From JAWODU01 sp046483125 (GTDB lineage: Bacteria > Verrucomicrobiota > Kiritimatiellia > UBA8416 > JAWODU01), in NCBI GenBank assembly GCA_046483125.1, contig JAWODU010000079.1, forward strand, positions 1 through 43,099: DNA of 43,099 nucleotides. The letters are read 5' to 3'. Each line of letters starts with the position of its first letter. Within the stretch, counting starts at the first letter, position 1. A model generated the notes under the pieces. That model searched no databases. It saw only the letters and a list, made by a program, of their open reading frames with translations, and had not been told where the DNA came from. The position numbers and the translations under genes were made by a program. Of this stretch, positions 24,177 to 32,475 are shown piece after piece.

Positions 24177-25120
24177 ATCAGAAACTGAAGGTCGGAGTCG
24201 TGGGCGTGGGCGCCCTGGGTGGACATCACGCCCGCCTGTACAGCAAAATGGAATCGGTTCGGCTCGCAGGGGTATATGACATTGATGCCGAAAGATCGAA
24301 ACGGACAGCCCGGGAGCACGGGACGGAAGTTTTCGGATCCCTCGAAGAACTGGCGGGGGCGGTCGAAGCCGCCAGCGTGGCGGTGCCGACGGACCTTCAC
24401 GCCGAGATTGCCGCGTTTCTGATGCGGAAGGGAGTACATCTGCTGGTGGAAAAACCGATCGCGGCGACCACGGCTGAAGCCGAGGCCATGGTAAAACTCG
24501 CTCGAGAAAAGAACCTGATACTGCAGGTGGGTCACGTCGAGCGATTCAACCCGGTAATAAAATTCCTCGAGGGAAGCGTAGACCGGCCCAGGTTCGTGGA
24601 GGCGATCAGGCTGGGAACTTTTCCGGCGGCCCAAGGCGGGAAGGCGCCGAGGGGCACGGAGGTAAGCGTTGTGCTGGACCTGATGATCCACGATCTGGAT
24701 ATCATTCTGAATCTCGTAGGCTCGCGTGTGAGCGAAATCCGTGCGGTAGGCGTGTCCGTTTTGAGTTCGAGCGAAGATATCGCGAACGTGCGGCTGAAAT
24801 TCGAGGGAGGCACTGTGGCAAACGTGACTGCCAGTCGGATAAGCCAGGAACGCATGCGGAAAATCAGACTTTTCGAGAAGGACATGTACGTCTCGCTCGA
24901 TTACATGAAGCAGGCCGGAAAACTATGCCGCAAGACGGCCGACGGAATAACCGTGGACCCGGTGCCCATGGAGAAAGGAGAACCGCTGGCCGATGAACTG
25001 TCATCGTTCGTTAAGTGCGTTTTGACCAGGGGCGAACCCGTTGTGTCGGGCACTCACGGGTCGGAAGCGCTCAGACTGGCTGTGGAAATTTGCCGGAACA
25101 TCCGGGAAAATCCGGGGTGA
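24173..25120 (+). CDS. Gfo/Idh/MocA family oxidoreductase in the lipid A cluster
   Basis: 315 residues. N-terminal Rossmann fold with GVVGVGALGGHHARLY (8-23), the family EKP motif at 93-95 (LVEKPIA), then HVERFNP and MIHDLDIIL carrying the usual active-site histidine. It is translationally coupled to lpxI (ATGA) and lies directly before lpxB, so it probably acts on a UDP-sugar or another envelope precursor. GnnA of Acidithiobacillus/Leptospira, which oxidises the 3-OH of UDP-GlcNAc for amide-linked lipid A, belongs to this family. No aminotransferase partner (GnnB) is in the window, so a GnnA role is only a hypothesis. The stop codon is also the first part of a heptamer repeat. Confidence 0.88.
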   Translation: MNQKLKVGVVGVGALGGHHARLYSKMESVRLAGVYDIDAERSKRTAREHGTEVFGSLEELAGAVEAASVAVPTDLHAEIAAFLMRKGVHLLVEKPIAATTAEAEAMVKLAREKNLILQVGHVERFNPVIKFLEGSVDRPRFVEAIRLGTFPAAQGGKAPRGTEVSVVLDLMIHDLDIILNLVGSRVSEIRAVGVSVLSSSEDIANVRLKFEGGTVANVTASRISQERMRKIRLFEKDMYVSLDYMKQAGKLCRKTADGITVDPVPMEKGEPLADELSSFVKCVLTRGEPVVSGTHGSEALRLAVEICRNIRENPG

Positions 25121-25202
25121 CGGATGACGGATGACGGATGACGGATGACGGACGACGGATGAGGGACGACGGATGAGGGACGAGGGACGACGGATGAAGG
25201 AT
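25119..25202 (+). repeat. 12-copy heptamer tandem repeat spanning the lpxB start
   Basis: Twelve consecutive 7-base units follow the consensus GACGGAT: five of the first six are perfect or differ at the last base, and later units include GAGGGAC and GAAGGAT. The array starts inside the stop of the oxidoreductase gene and runs over both candidate lpxB start codons (25173 and 25194). Because 7 is not a multiple of 3, successive ATG triplets fall in different frames. GAGGGA units lie 6 bases before each of the two in-frame starts, acting as SD. Confidence 0.9.
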
Positions 25203-26330
25203 GCCGGCGAAATTATGGTAGTGGCCGGCGAAGTGTCCGGCGACATGCACGCCGCCAAGGTGGTATCGGCTCTGCGCCGGAGACTGCCGGGGGCGCGTTT
25301 CTTCGGTATAGGCGGCGATAACATGCGGGCCGAGGGCGTGGATATTCTGTACCACGTTCGGGACATGGCGGTGACCGGCCTTTCTGAGGTCCTTCTCAGG
25401 TTTCCTTTCTTTCTGCGTGTTTATAAGGACATGGTGCGAAGGATCCGGAACCGAAGGCCGGATTTGGCCCTCTTCGTGGATTATCCGGGTTTCAACCTGC
25501 GGCTGGCCGGCGCGGCCCACAAGGCCGGGATCAGGACTGCTTACTATATCTGTCCCCAGGTATGGGCGTGGCATCGTTCGCGGGTAAAGAAAATTGCCGG
25601 GGCCGTGGACACCCTGATCACTATTTTCCCGTTTGAGGAAGACCTGTTCAAAGGCACGGGTCTGAACGTGAAGTTTGCCGGTCATCCCCTGGCAGGTGAC
25701 GCACGGAGGGGGGGCGGCAATTCACCGTCCGATCTGCCGTGGAAAGGGCAATGCCGCGTGGCGCTTTTGCCGGGAAGCAGAACAAATGAAGTTGAAAGGC
25801 TTCTGCCGTCGTTTCTTTCGGCGGCGGAGTTTATAACCGCGGAAAAGCCGGAATCTTCATTTATTCTGGCCGCCGCAAGCCAGGAGATGGAGGAAATTAT
25901 TCGCAGAAAGTTGAAATCCGCGGCGGAAAGAGCGCCGGTCGAAGTCGTGGCCGGGAAGACGCGCGAGGTATTGCGTCAGGCACACGGCGCCATCCTGGCT
26001 TCAGGAACCGCGACCCTTGAGGCGTCACTCATGAAGTGTCCGATGGTGATTGCCTATCGCATGGCGCCCCTTTCATACGCCGTTTTGAGAAGACTTGTCC
26101 GTGTTGAACACATGGGCATGGTGAACATCGTGGCGGGCAGGCGAGTATGTCCGGAGCTGGTGCAGGGGGAGGTGACGGGCAGGAAACTGGCGGAAGCGTT
26201 GGGGCCTCTGTTGCAGGAAGGCCCGGAGAGAAGCCGGATGGTGACGGAGCTCTCAAGAGTGAACGACGCGCTTGGCGGCCCGGGGGCGGAAGAACGGGCG
26301 GCGGATGCGATTCTTGAGGGAATGGGTTAA
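25173..26330 (+). CDS. lpxB: Lipid-A-disaccharide synthase
   Basis: 385 residues from the ATG at 25173; starting at 25194 would give 378. Both have GAGGGA 6 bases upstream, supplied by the repeat array. LpxB (GT19) joins lipid X to UDP-2,3-diacylglucosamine to form the lipid A disaccharide. Seen: MVVAGEVSGDMHAA (about 15-28), FFGIGGDNM, DYPGFNLRLA, YYICPQVWAWH, LLPGSRTNEVERL (LPGSR nucleotide region), ASGTATLEASLM, MVIAYRMAPLSY and VCPELVQGEVT near the end. The full catalytic set is there. With lpxI two genes upstream, it gives consecutive lipid A steps. Confidence 0.96.
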   Translation: MRDEGRRMKDAGEIMVVAGEVSGDMHAAKVVSALRRRLPGARFFGIGGDNMRAEGVDILYHVRDMAVTGLSEVLLRFPFFLRVYKDMVRRIRNRRPDLALFVDYPGFNLRLAGAAHKAGIRTAYYICPQVWAWHRSRVKKIAGAVDTLITIFPFEEDLFKGTGLNVKFAGHPLAGDARRGGGNSPSDLPWKGQCRVALLPGSRTNEVERLLPSFLSAAEFITAEKPESSFILAAASQEMEEIIRRKLKSAAERAPVEVVAGKTREVLRQAHGAILASGTATLEASLMKCPMVIAYRMAPLSYAVLRRLVRVEHMGMVNIVAGRRVCPELVQGEVTGRKLAEALGPLLQEGPERSRMVTELSRVNDALGGPGAEERAADAILEGMG

Positions 26331-26390
26331 AGAGTGCCCGATCCGGGATCCGTGATCATATAAGGGCAGATAAAGATTGTTCCGCCATGA

Positions 26391-26417
26391 GATGCGATGC
26401 ATTAGCGTCGCATCTTT
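26391..26417 (+). terminator. Possible terminator after lpxB
   Basis: Bases 26391-26400 pair with 26405-26414 through a 10-base stem (one G-T wobble) closed by an ATTA loop, and TTT follows. The T-run is short, so termination efficiency is uncertain. It is 60 bases past the lpxB stop, ahead of a convergent gene. Confidence 0.4.
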
Positions 26418-26481
26418 GTCCCGATCTTCGTCGATCGGGACCAGAATGGGGACAAGGATGGGAATCGACGAAGATCGGGAC
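26418..26481. repeat. 17-base perfect inverted repeat in intergenic DNA
   Basis: GTCCCGATCTTCGTCGA (26418-26434) is exactly complementary to TCGACGAAGATCGGGAC (26465-26481), with 30 bases between. The left arm also forms a smaller hairpin with 26433-26440. Degenerate GGGACNAGGAT-like words are repeated around it (26436-26501), so it looks like an intergenic repeat family or an mRNA-end structure between lpxB and the convergent yycJ-like gene. No ORF is present. Confidence 0.7.
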
Positions 26482-26543
26482 TAGGATCGAGACGAGGATT
26501 TGGTTGCGGCCGCAGACCGCTTTGGGATTAAGATTTGGGAAAC

Positions 26544-26571
26544 CCTGTAACCTGTAACTTGTAACTGTAAC
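26544..26571. repeat. Short heptamer array (CCTGTAA)
   Basis: Three full heptamers, CCTGTAA (26544), CCTGTAA (26551) and CTTGTAA (26558), with a fourth partial copy CTGTAAC (26565). It lies just before the end of the minus-strand metallohydrolase gene. It has the same unit length as the lpxB array but a different sequence. Confidence 0.6.
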
Positions 26572-26587
26572 CCCGTACCCAAACTAC

Positions 26588-27373
26588 TTATTCGACAACG
26601 ACAACCCTGCTGGGCTTGTCCGCGTGGGTGAGTTCCACCGAAACGTTTGCGAAGCCCCCCGTGAGAAGAGCGCGTTTCACCGTACCCAGGGCGAGTTCGG
26701 GCCGGTTGCAGTGGCGGCTCAGATGGGCAAGAAAAACGGCCCTGATACCCGGGCCTATTACCGATCGGAGAAGTTCACCGGCGTGAACGTTGGAAAGGTG
26801 GCCGTTGCGGCCGGCAATTCTCTGTTTCAATGCGTAGGGCCTGTCGGAATCGGCAAGAAGGCCCTCGTCATGATTCGCTTCTACTACGAGAAGAGATGAC
26901 CGCGAAAGCCCCTGGTGTACGGCTTCGGTGGCTGAGCCCAGATCGGTGACGACTCCCATCCTTGCTTTTCCACTGGAAACGGTAAAGCCTACGGGTTCAT
27001 AAGCGTCGTGGAGCACCGGGAAAGGATGCAGGTCAATGTCGCCCACGGCGAAACCGGAACCGGTGGTAAAGACGTTCCACCGCCCGTCGTATGCCTGCCT
27101 GGAAGCCAGACAGCCTTCCACGGTGCCGCGATTGGCGTAAACTGGAATACCGTGCTTTCCGCAGATCGCGGAAAGCCCCGAGACGTGATCGGTATGTTCG
27201 TGGGTCAGACACACCGCATTGATGTCCTCGATCGATTGTCCCAGCGACGCCAGCCGCAGGACGGTCTGCCTGGCGGTGAGACCGGCGTCGATGAGCAGTT
27301 TCGTCCGGCCGGCGGCGAGGTAAAGTGAATTCCCCGAACTGCCGCTTCCAAGTACACAGAGTGTTAAAGCCAT
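26588..27373 (-). CDS. YycJ/WalJ-type metallo-beta-lactamase fold hydrolase
   Basis: 261 residues. The N-terminus SGSSGNSLYL is typical of the YycJ branch. The zinc motif HEHTDH is at 58-63, with later ligands in VLHDAYEPVGF, VVTDLGSAT, VVEANHD, and a final HLSRHCNRPELA. In Firmicutes WalJ is linked to cell-wall or DNA-end processing, and recent work describes 5'-3' exonuclease activity for some members; activity here is predicted from the family. It is divergent from rpoN. The repeat-rich 26331-26587 stretch follows its stop. Confidence 0.88.
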   Translation of the reverse strand: MALTLCVLGSGSSGNSLYLAAGRTKLLIDAGLTARQTVLRLASLGQSIEDINAVCLTHEHTDHVSGLSAICGKHGIPVYANRGTVEGCLASRQAYDGRWNVFTTGSGFAVGDIDLHPFPVLHDAYEPVGFTVSSGKARMGVVTDLGSATEAVHQGLSRSSLLVVEANHDEGLLADSDRPYALKQRIAGRNGHLSNVHAGELLRSVIGPGIRAVFLAHLSRHCNRPELALGTVKRALLTGGFANVSVELTHADKPSRVVVVE

Positions 27374-27401
27374 GATTTACCATGTGTGAAACAGCGCGCG
27401 A

Positions 27402-27430
27402 ACAAGGAATCATACGTACATTTTCCTTGT
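27402..27430. promoter_or_regulatory. 8-base inverted repeat between yycJ-like gene and rpoN
   Basis: ACAAGGAA (27402-27409) and TTCCTTGT (27423-27430) form a perfect inverted repeat around the palindrome TACGTA. It lies in the 101-base divergent region, 45 bases before the rpoN start. It could be an operator or an mRNA hairpin; neither is proven, and I found no convincing -35/-10 pair beside it. Confidence 0.35.
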
Positions 27431-27474
27431 AAGGCGCGTTAAACGGGTCCAGTATAACAGTGAGGGTTTTAGAA

Positions 27475-28905
27475 GTGCAAAAACAAACATTATCATTGGC
27501 GCAGACACAACGTCTGCAGATGGTTCTGGCTCCGCAATTACGGCAGTCTCTCGAGATGCTTCAGTTGCCTATGCTGGAACTGCGCACAATGATCCAGCAG
27601 GAAATCGAGCAGAATCCGACAATTGAAGAAGTCGCCGGTGAGGAGCAGACGGCGGAGACGGACGAAAGTTCCAGGGACGAGGACGCTTCCGAGGAACTGG
27701 ATTTTGACAAGGAGTTTGAACAGCTCGCGAAACTGGACGAAGAATGGCGTGATTATTTCTTCCAGAACCGGGACGGGGGGTCATACGGCAGGGAGCAGGA
27801 GGAGAAGAGAAAGTTTATGTTCGACTCCCTGCCGCAGAAGGAATCACTGCAGGAGCACCTCCTTCAACAGCTGAATTTATCCGGTCTTTCTGAAAGCGAC
27901 CGGGAAATAGGAGAGCTGATTGCGGGGAATATCAACGACGACGGATATCTGACGATTTCCGTGGAGGATCTGGCCGAGTCGGCGGGATTTGATGTTGAAA
28001 AGGTGAATGATATCCTTGCTGTCGTACAGGATTTCCATCCGACGGGAGTAGGCGCCAGGGATATTCGTGAATGCCTGCTCCTTCAATTGGAACGACTGGG
28101 CAAGGCCAGCACGCTGGCGGCGGAAATCGTAAAACGGCACCTGGACGACCTCGGCGCCCACAAATATCAGCAGATAGCCAGGTCCATTAAAGTGACACCG
28201 GAGGACGTCCAGCAAGCGGCGAAACTCGTGGCCACGCTGGAACCAAAGCCGGGGCGGTTGTACAGCAATGAAGACGCAAATTACGTTCTGCCGGAAGTGG
28301 TCGTCCGGAAAGTAGACGGCAAATACGTGGTGCTGTCAAACAACGAGTATGTTCCGCACGTGAGAATAAGCAGACTTTACAGACGACTGCTTCAGAATGA
28401 GTCGACAAAACCGGAGGTCAAAAGTTACATCCGCGAACGCATCCGTTCCGGGGCTTTTCTGATAAAGAGCATTCAACAGCGCCTGCGTACAATAGAAAGG
28501 ATCGCCGGGGTTATCGTGGAGAAACAGCACGGCTTTCTTGAAAAAGGATTGCGCCATCTCAAGCCGCTGACAATGGCGGAAGTGGCGAAAGAAGTGGGCG
28601 TTCATGAAACGACGGTAAGCCGGGCAGTATCGGGCAAATACATGCAGACACCCAAGGGCGTGGTGGAGATGAAATACTTTTTCACTCCCGGCATCAGGAC
28701 GGCGGACGGGAAACAGGTTTCCAACAAGACGGTAAAGGACATGATAGCCGGCCTCGTGGCGGCGGAAGACCCGGCCCGTCCGCTTTCCGACCAGGAAATC
28801 ATGGATCATCTCAAGAAAAAGGGTATCAGTATCGCGCGCAGGACCATAGCCAAGTACCGGCTGGTGCTTCGCATTCCGCCGTCTCACATGAGAAGGACCT
28901 ATTGA
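27475..28905 (+). CDS. rpoN: RNA polymerase sigma-54 factor
   Basis: 476 residues from the GTG at 27475, chosen because GAGGG lies 8 bases upstream; a GTG at 27460 adds five residues. RpoN directs transcription from -24/-12 promoters and needs an AAA+ activator. Region I is Gln/Leu-rich (LSLAQTQRLQMVLAPQLRQS, residues 5-24), then an acidic region II (about 50-95) and the core-binding region III. The DNA-binding part carries VGVHETTVSRAVSGKYMQTPKG, and the RpoN box is ARRTIAKYR near residue 454. All hallmarks are present. It is alone in its transcription unit; mfd follows 114 bases on. I found no clear sigma-54 promoter in this window. Confidence 0.97.
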   Translation: MQKQTLSLAQTQRLQMVLAPQLRQSLEMLQLPMLELRTMIQQEIEQNPTIEEVAGEEQTAETDESSRDEDASEELDFDKEFEQLAKLDEEWRDYFFQNRDGGSYGREQEEKRKFMFDSLPQKESLQEHLLQQLNLSGLSESDREIGELIAGNINDDGYLTISVEDLAESAGFDVEKVNDILAVVQDFHPTGVGARDIRECLLLQLERLGKASTLAAEIVKRHLDDLGAHKYQQIARSIKVTPEDVQQAAKLVATLEPKPGRLYSNEDANYVLPEVVVRKVDGKYVVLSNNEYVPHVRISRLYRRLLQNESTKPEVKSYIRERIRSGAFLIKSIQQRLRTIERIAGVIVEKQHGFLEKGLRHLKPLTMAEVAKEVGVHETTVSRAVSGKYMQTPKGVVEMKYFFTPGIRTADGKQVSNKTVKDMIAGLVAAEDPARPLSDQEIMDHLKKKGISIARRTIAKYRLVLRIPPSHMRRTY

Positions 28906-29019
28906 TACTACGGTCCGGGTACCCGCGCTTTTTCCGGGGACGGTATTCATTCTGCTCATTTCTCTTACCGAAGCAAGACAGCCGGGAAGCCGGCCGGCGG
29001 AATATTATGAGGCGCGTCT

Positions 29020-32000
29020 ATGAATCTGATTGATAAATTCAGGAAGCCGGCTCAGGCCATACTGAACGGAGGGAATCGATGTTCGGTATCGCCGGTACCG
29101 TCTTCGGCGGCATGCGGGCTGGTTCTGGCCCTGCAGGGGATTACGAAAAAGAACGTCTTCTGGATAACACGGGGACCCGGGACCATGGAACGTGTTTATC
29201 GGGACGTACTGGCGCTGGAGCCGTACACGGAAAAAAAGAAGGGGATGACCGCCGGCCGTCTGGCCGAGTATCTGTGCTATCCGGCGCGCGAGTTCGTGGA
29301 TGCGGAAAAAGGAATAGAGGACCCCGAGTCAGCGGGAATGCGGCTGAACGCGGTTCTGGCGCTGGAAGAGGCACGGAAACGGGGCGGCAGAACCTTCACC
29401 GTGAGCTGTATCCAGGCAGTTACGCAGAATACGCTTTCCGAGGAGATGCTGAGGGGCAGAATCATGACGCTGAAAACCGGCGGCCAGGCGGATCTTGAAG
29501 AGATCGGGAAGGACCTGGTGAAATGCGGTTATGAGCACGTACCCGAAGTGTATGAAAAAGGGCGTTTTTCCGTCAAGGGAGGCATTGTCGATATCTGGCC
29601 CGTTACCGAGCCCTGGCCGTTGAGAGTGGAACTGTACGGTCCCTTCCTGGAATCGATCAGAACGTTTGATCCGGAAACCCAGAGATCCCGCGATCGTCTG
29701 GAAGCCGTGAGGGTGGGTCCCGCGGGCGAGACAGCCGCGGCGGAAGGCGGAAAGCCGGTCATAGAGTATCTCGGCAGGGACGTGATCTGGGTGTGGTCGG
29801 AGCCGCGTGAAATAGAAGCGGCCGCTGAGGCCTTTGCGGCCGCGGAGCCGGACAAAGCCCGGTACAAATTTGGTGAAATAGAAGGGATGGCGGCGCCGAC
29901 AAAAGGTTCTATCTCAATCCATTTCGAGTCCGGGTTCACGGATTCAACGTGGGACGTTGCGCTTGACTTCAAAGAGATAGCCGGCGTGCCTGCTGGTGAA
30001 GCGGGCATTGCGCCGGACATACTCATGGAGTCCCGCCGGAAGCTGGTGGAACGGCTCGCGAAAATGGCGCGGGCGGGAGACTCCGTGCTGATGCTTCTGG
30101 ACACCGCCGGGGGTCTTCATCATTTCCGCAGTGAATTCAAAGACTTGATGGAAAGCGCCGGCCCGGGAATGGAAACGGGAGTCGGCGATCTTTCCGGCGG
30201 ATTTACGGCAGGGGAAGAAGGTGTGATAATTGCGGCGGAGTCCGATCTCTTCGGCCGCAGGAGGGAAACCGCCGCGCGATACGAGCGGAAAGGGTCCGAG
30301 GGCGCGCGCGCGGCCCGTACAGGCGCGGAAAGCGGCGGCCGGGTTATTACCGGCCTGACTGACATGGAACCCGGTGACCTGGTGGTTCACGCTCAGCACG
30401 GAATAGGGCGTTACCTGGGCGTATACGAGATAACCGTTGATGAACGCTCAATGGAGGTGCTTACCGTCGAGTACGCCGGGAATGCGAAGCTCCATGTGCC
30501 GGTTTCGCAGGCCCATCTCCTGACCCGGTACGTTGGAGTAACGAGGCACCGTCCGAGCCTGCACAGGCTGGGAGGAAAACGGTGGAAGAGAGAGAAAAAG
30601 GCGGCGGAGAAGTCGATACTGGACCTGGCCTCCTCGATGCTTGAGATGCAGGCCCAGCGCAGTTGCCTTAAGGGACATGCTTTCGCCGCCGACAACGCCT
30701 GGCAGAAGGAACTGGAAGCCGCGTTCCCGTACAGGGAAACCCAGGACCAGGCGAGGGTTATATCCGAAGTCAAAAAAGACATGGAATCCGCCCAGCCCAT
30801 GGACCGGCTTGTCTGCGGCGACGCGGGATACGGAAAAACCGAGGTTGCTTTGCGGGCCGCGTTTAAAGCGGTAATGGACGGCAAACAGACAGCAGTGGTT
30901 GTGCCCACCACCGTCCTTGCTCAACAGCATTTAGATACCTTCAGCAGGAGGCTTGCGGCGTATCCCGTTCGCATTGAAATGCTGAGCCGTTTCCGTACTG
31001 TCGCCGAAAAGAACGACGTGTTGAAAGGGCTCGCGGACGGGACTGTTGATATCGTGATTGGCACTCACGCGCTGTTCCAGCCCCGTGTTCGATTCCACGA
31101 TCTGGGGCTGGTAATAGTGGACGAGGAACAGAGGTTCGGAGTACGGCACAAGGAGCGTTTGAAATACTTGAGGAGCCTTGTTGATGTCCTGACCCTTACG
31201 GCCACGCCAATTCCAAGAACGCTTTACATGAGCCTGACCGGCGTCAGGGAAATAAGCCTTCTGCAGACTCCTCCCATGGAAAGGATGGCCATAGAAACTA
31301 TCGTGGCGCCTGATAACGACGAAAAGATCAGGGACGCGATCAGGAGAGAGATCGCGAGACAGGGCCAGGTGTTTTATATCCACAACCGTGTGATGACCAT
31401 AGAACGCGCGAAAAGGCGAATAGAGAGACTTGTGCCTGCGGCCGTGGCGGCCGTTGCCCACGGGCGGATGCCGGTGTCGGAACTGGCTTCGGTAATGAGG
31501 GAATTTGTGGCCGGAAATATTGACGTACTGGTTTGTACCACGATTATAGAGAGCGGAATGGATATTCCGAGGGTGAACAGTATCATGATAGACAGGGCGG
31601 ACCGCTTTGGAATGGCCGACCTGTATCAGTTGCGGGGCAGGGTGGGTAGATCCGGCAGAAGAGCGTACGCTTTTCTGCTCCTTCCGGATAAGGCGCCTGT
31701 TGACGAAACAGCCAGGAAAAGGATCGATGCAGTAAGAAAGTATTCCGGGCTGAGCGCCGGGTTTAATATAGCGCTCAGGGACCTGGAAATACGCGGCGCG
31801 GGAAACGTGCTGGGTGCCCGGCAGAGCGGGCATATAGCCTCGATAGGTTTCGGCTTGTACTGCCGGCTTCTGAAAAGCAGTGTTGCGGGTCTTAAGGGCG
31901 AGGAACGTCCGCCGGTGGCTGACGTTGACGTTCGCCTGGACTTTATTTCCCTGTCGCCGCGCGGTCCGACGGCGGGCAGGGCGGCGTTCATACCTTACGC

Positions 32001-32382
32001 TTACGTGGAGGATGAACGCGTGCGCGTCAGGATTTACAGGAAAATAGCCGAGGTAAGCGTGCCGGAAGAAGCGGAAGAACTGCGGGTGGAACTTTGGGAC
32101 CGTTTCGGACCCTTGCCGCCGGAGCTGGGCAGGCTCCTGAAAATGGCCGCTATCCGCGCCGCGGCCGCGCAAAAGGGCATCGGAGCCGTTCTCGTGCGGG
32201 AAGGGCGTCTTATGCTGAAAAAAGACGGTGCTTTTATCCGGGATGGAGGCGCGTTTCCGGAAGCGGCCGGAGGCGACCCGGATGTATGTCTTGACCGGAT
32301 CGCCGGTATCCTGGAAAAACTGCCCGCTGAAAAGGGTCTCAATTCCCGCAGTATTTCGCGATTACCTCGCCGTAAGGCATAG
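29020..32382 (+). CDS. mfd: Transcription-repair coupling factor
   Basis: 1120 residues, close to the usual 1150. Mfd displaces stalled RNA polymerase and recruits UvrA. The N-terminal UvrB-like module includes GRFSVKGGIVDIWPV (about 180-195). The RNA-polymerase-interacting domain starts DLVVHAQHGIGRYLGVYEI (about 453-471). Helicase Walker A is GDAGYGKTEVALRAAF (about 600-615; Ala where Val is usual) and the DEEQ box is VDEEQRFGV near 700. LRGRVGRSGR is motif VI, and the C-terminal TRCF domain contains the expected Leu-rich helices. It lies alone between rpoN and two glycosyltransferase genes. The N-terminal ATG is the first in frame; no strong SD is seen. Confidence 0.97.
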   Translation: MNLIDKFRKPAQAILNGGNRCSVSPVPSSAACGLVLALQGITKKNVFWITRGPGTMERVYRDVLALEPYTEKKKGMTAGRLAEYLCYPAREFVDAEKGIEDPESAGMRLNAVLALEEARKRGGRTFTVSCIQAVTQNTLSEEMLRGRIMTLKTGGQADLEEIGKDLVKCGYEHVPEVYEKGRFSVKGGIVDIWPVTEPWPLRVELYGPFLESIRTFDPETQRSRDRLEAVRVGPAGETAAAEGGKPVIEYLGRDVIWVWSEPREIEAAAEAFAAAEPDKARYKFGEIEGMAAPTKGSISIHFESGFTDSTWDVALDFKEIAGVPAGEAGIAPDILMESRRKLVERLAKMARAGDSVLMLLDTAGGLHHFRSEFKDLMESAGPGMETGVGDLSGGFTAGEEGVIIAAESDLFGRRRETAARYERKGSEGARAARTGAESGGRVITGLTDMEPGDLVVHAQHGIGRYLGVYEITVDERSMEVLTVEYAGNAKLHVPVSQAHLLTRYVGVTRHRPSLHRLGGKRWKREKKAAEKSILDLASSMLEMQAQRSCLKGHAFAADNAWQKELEAAFPYRETQDQARVISEVKKDMESAQPMDRLVCGDAGYGKTEVALRAAFKAVMDGKQTAVVVPTTVLAQQHLDTFSRRLAAYPVRIEMLSRFRTVAEKNDVLKGLADGTVDIVIGTHALFQPRVRFHDLGLVIVDEEQRFGVRHKERLKYLRSLVDVLTLTATPIPRTLYMSLTGVREISLLQTPPMERMAIETIVAPDNDEKIRDAIRREIARQGQVFYIHNRVMTIERAKRRIERLVPAAVAAVAHGRMPVSELASVMREFVAGNIDVLVCTTIIESGMDIPRVNSIMIDRADRFGMADLYQLRGRVGRSGRRAYAFLLLPDKAPVDETARKRIDAVRKYSGLSAGFNIALRDLEIRGAGNVLGARQSGHIASIGFGLYCRLLKSSVAGLKGEERPPVADVDVRLDFISLSPRGPTAGRAAFIPYAYVEDERVRVRIYRKIAEVSVPEEAEELRVELWDRFGPLPPELGRLLKMAAIRAAAAQKGIGAVLVREGRLMLKKDGAFIRDGGAFPEAAGGDPDVCLDRIAGILEKLPAEKGLNSRSISRLPRRKA

Positions 32383-32475
32383 AACGGAAAAGTGGACGCA
32401 CTGTTAGTGGGTTGCCTCAGGAAGGTTCGCAGAGTAGACTGATTTCCGCCATGGGATTCAAGTGGAGAAATTGAG

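Noticed and set aside
25119..25202. CRISPR array
   Set aside because: Units are 7 bases with no spacers; it is a simple tandem repeat.
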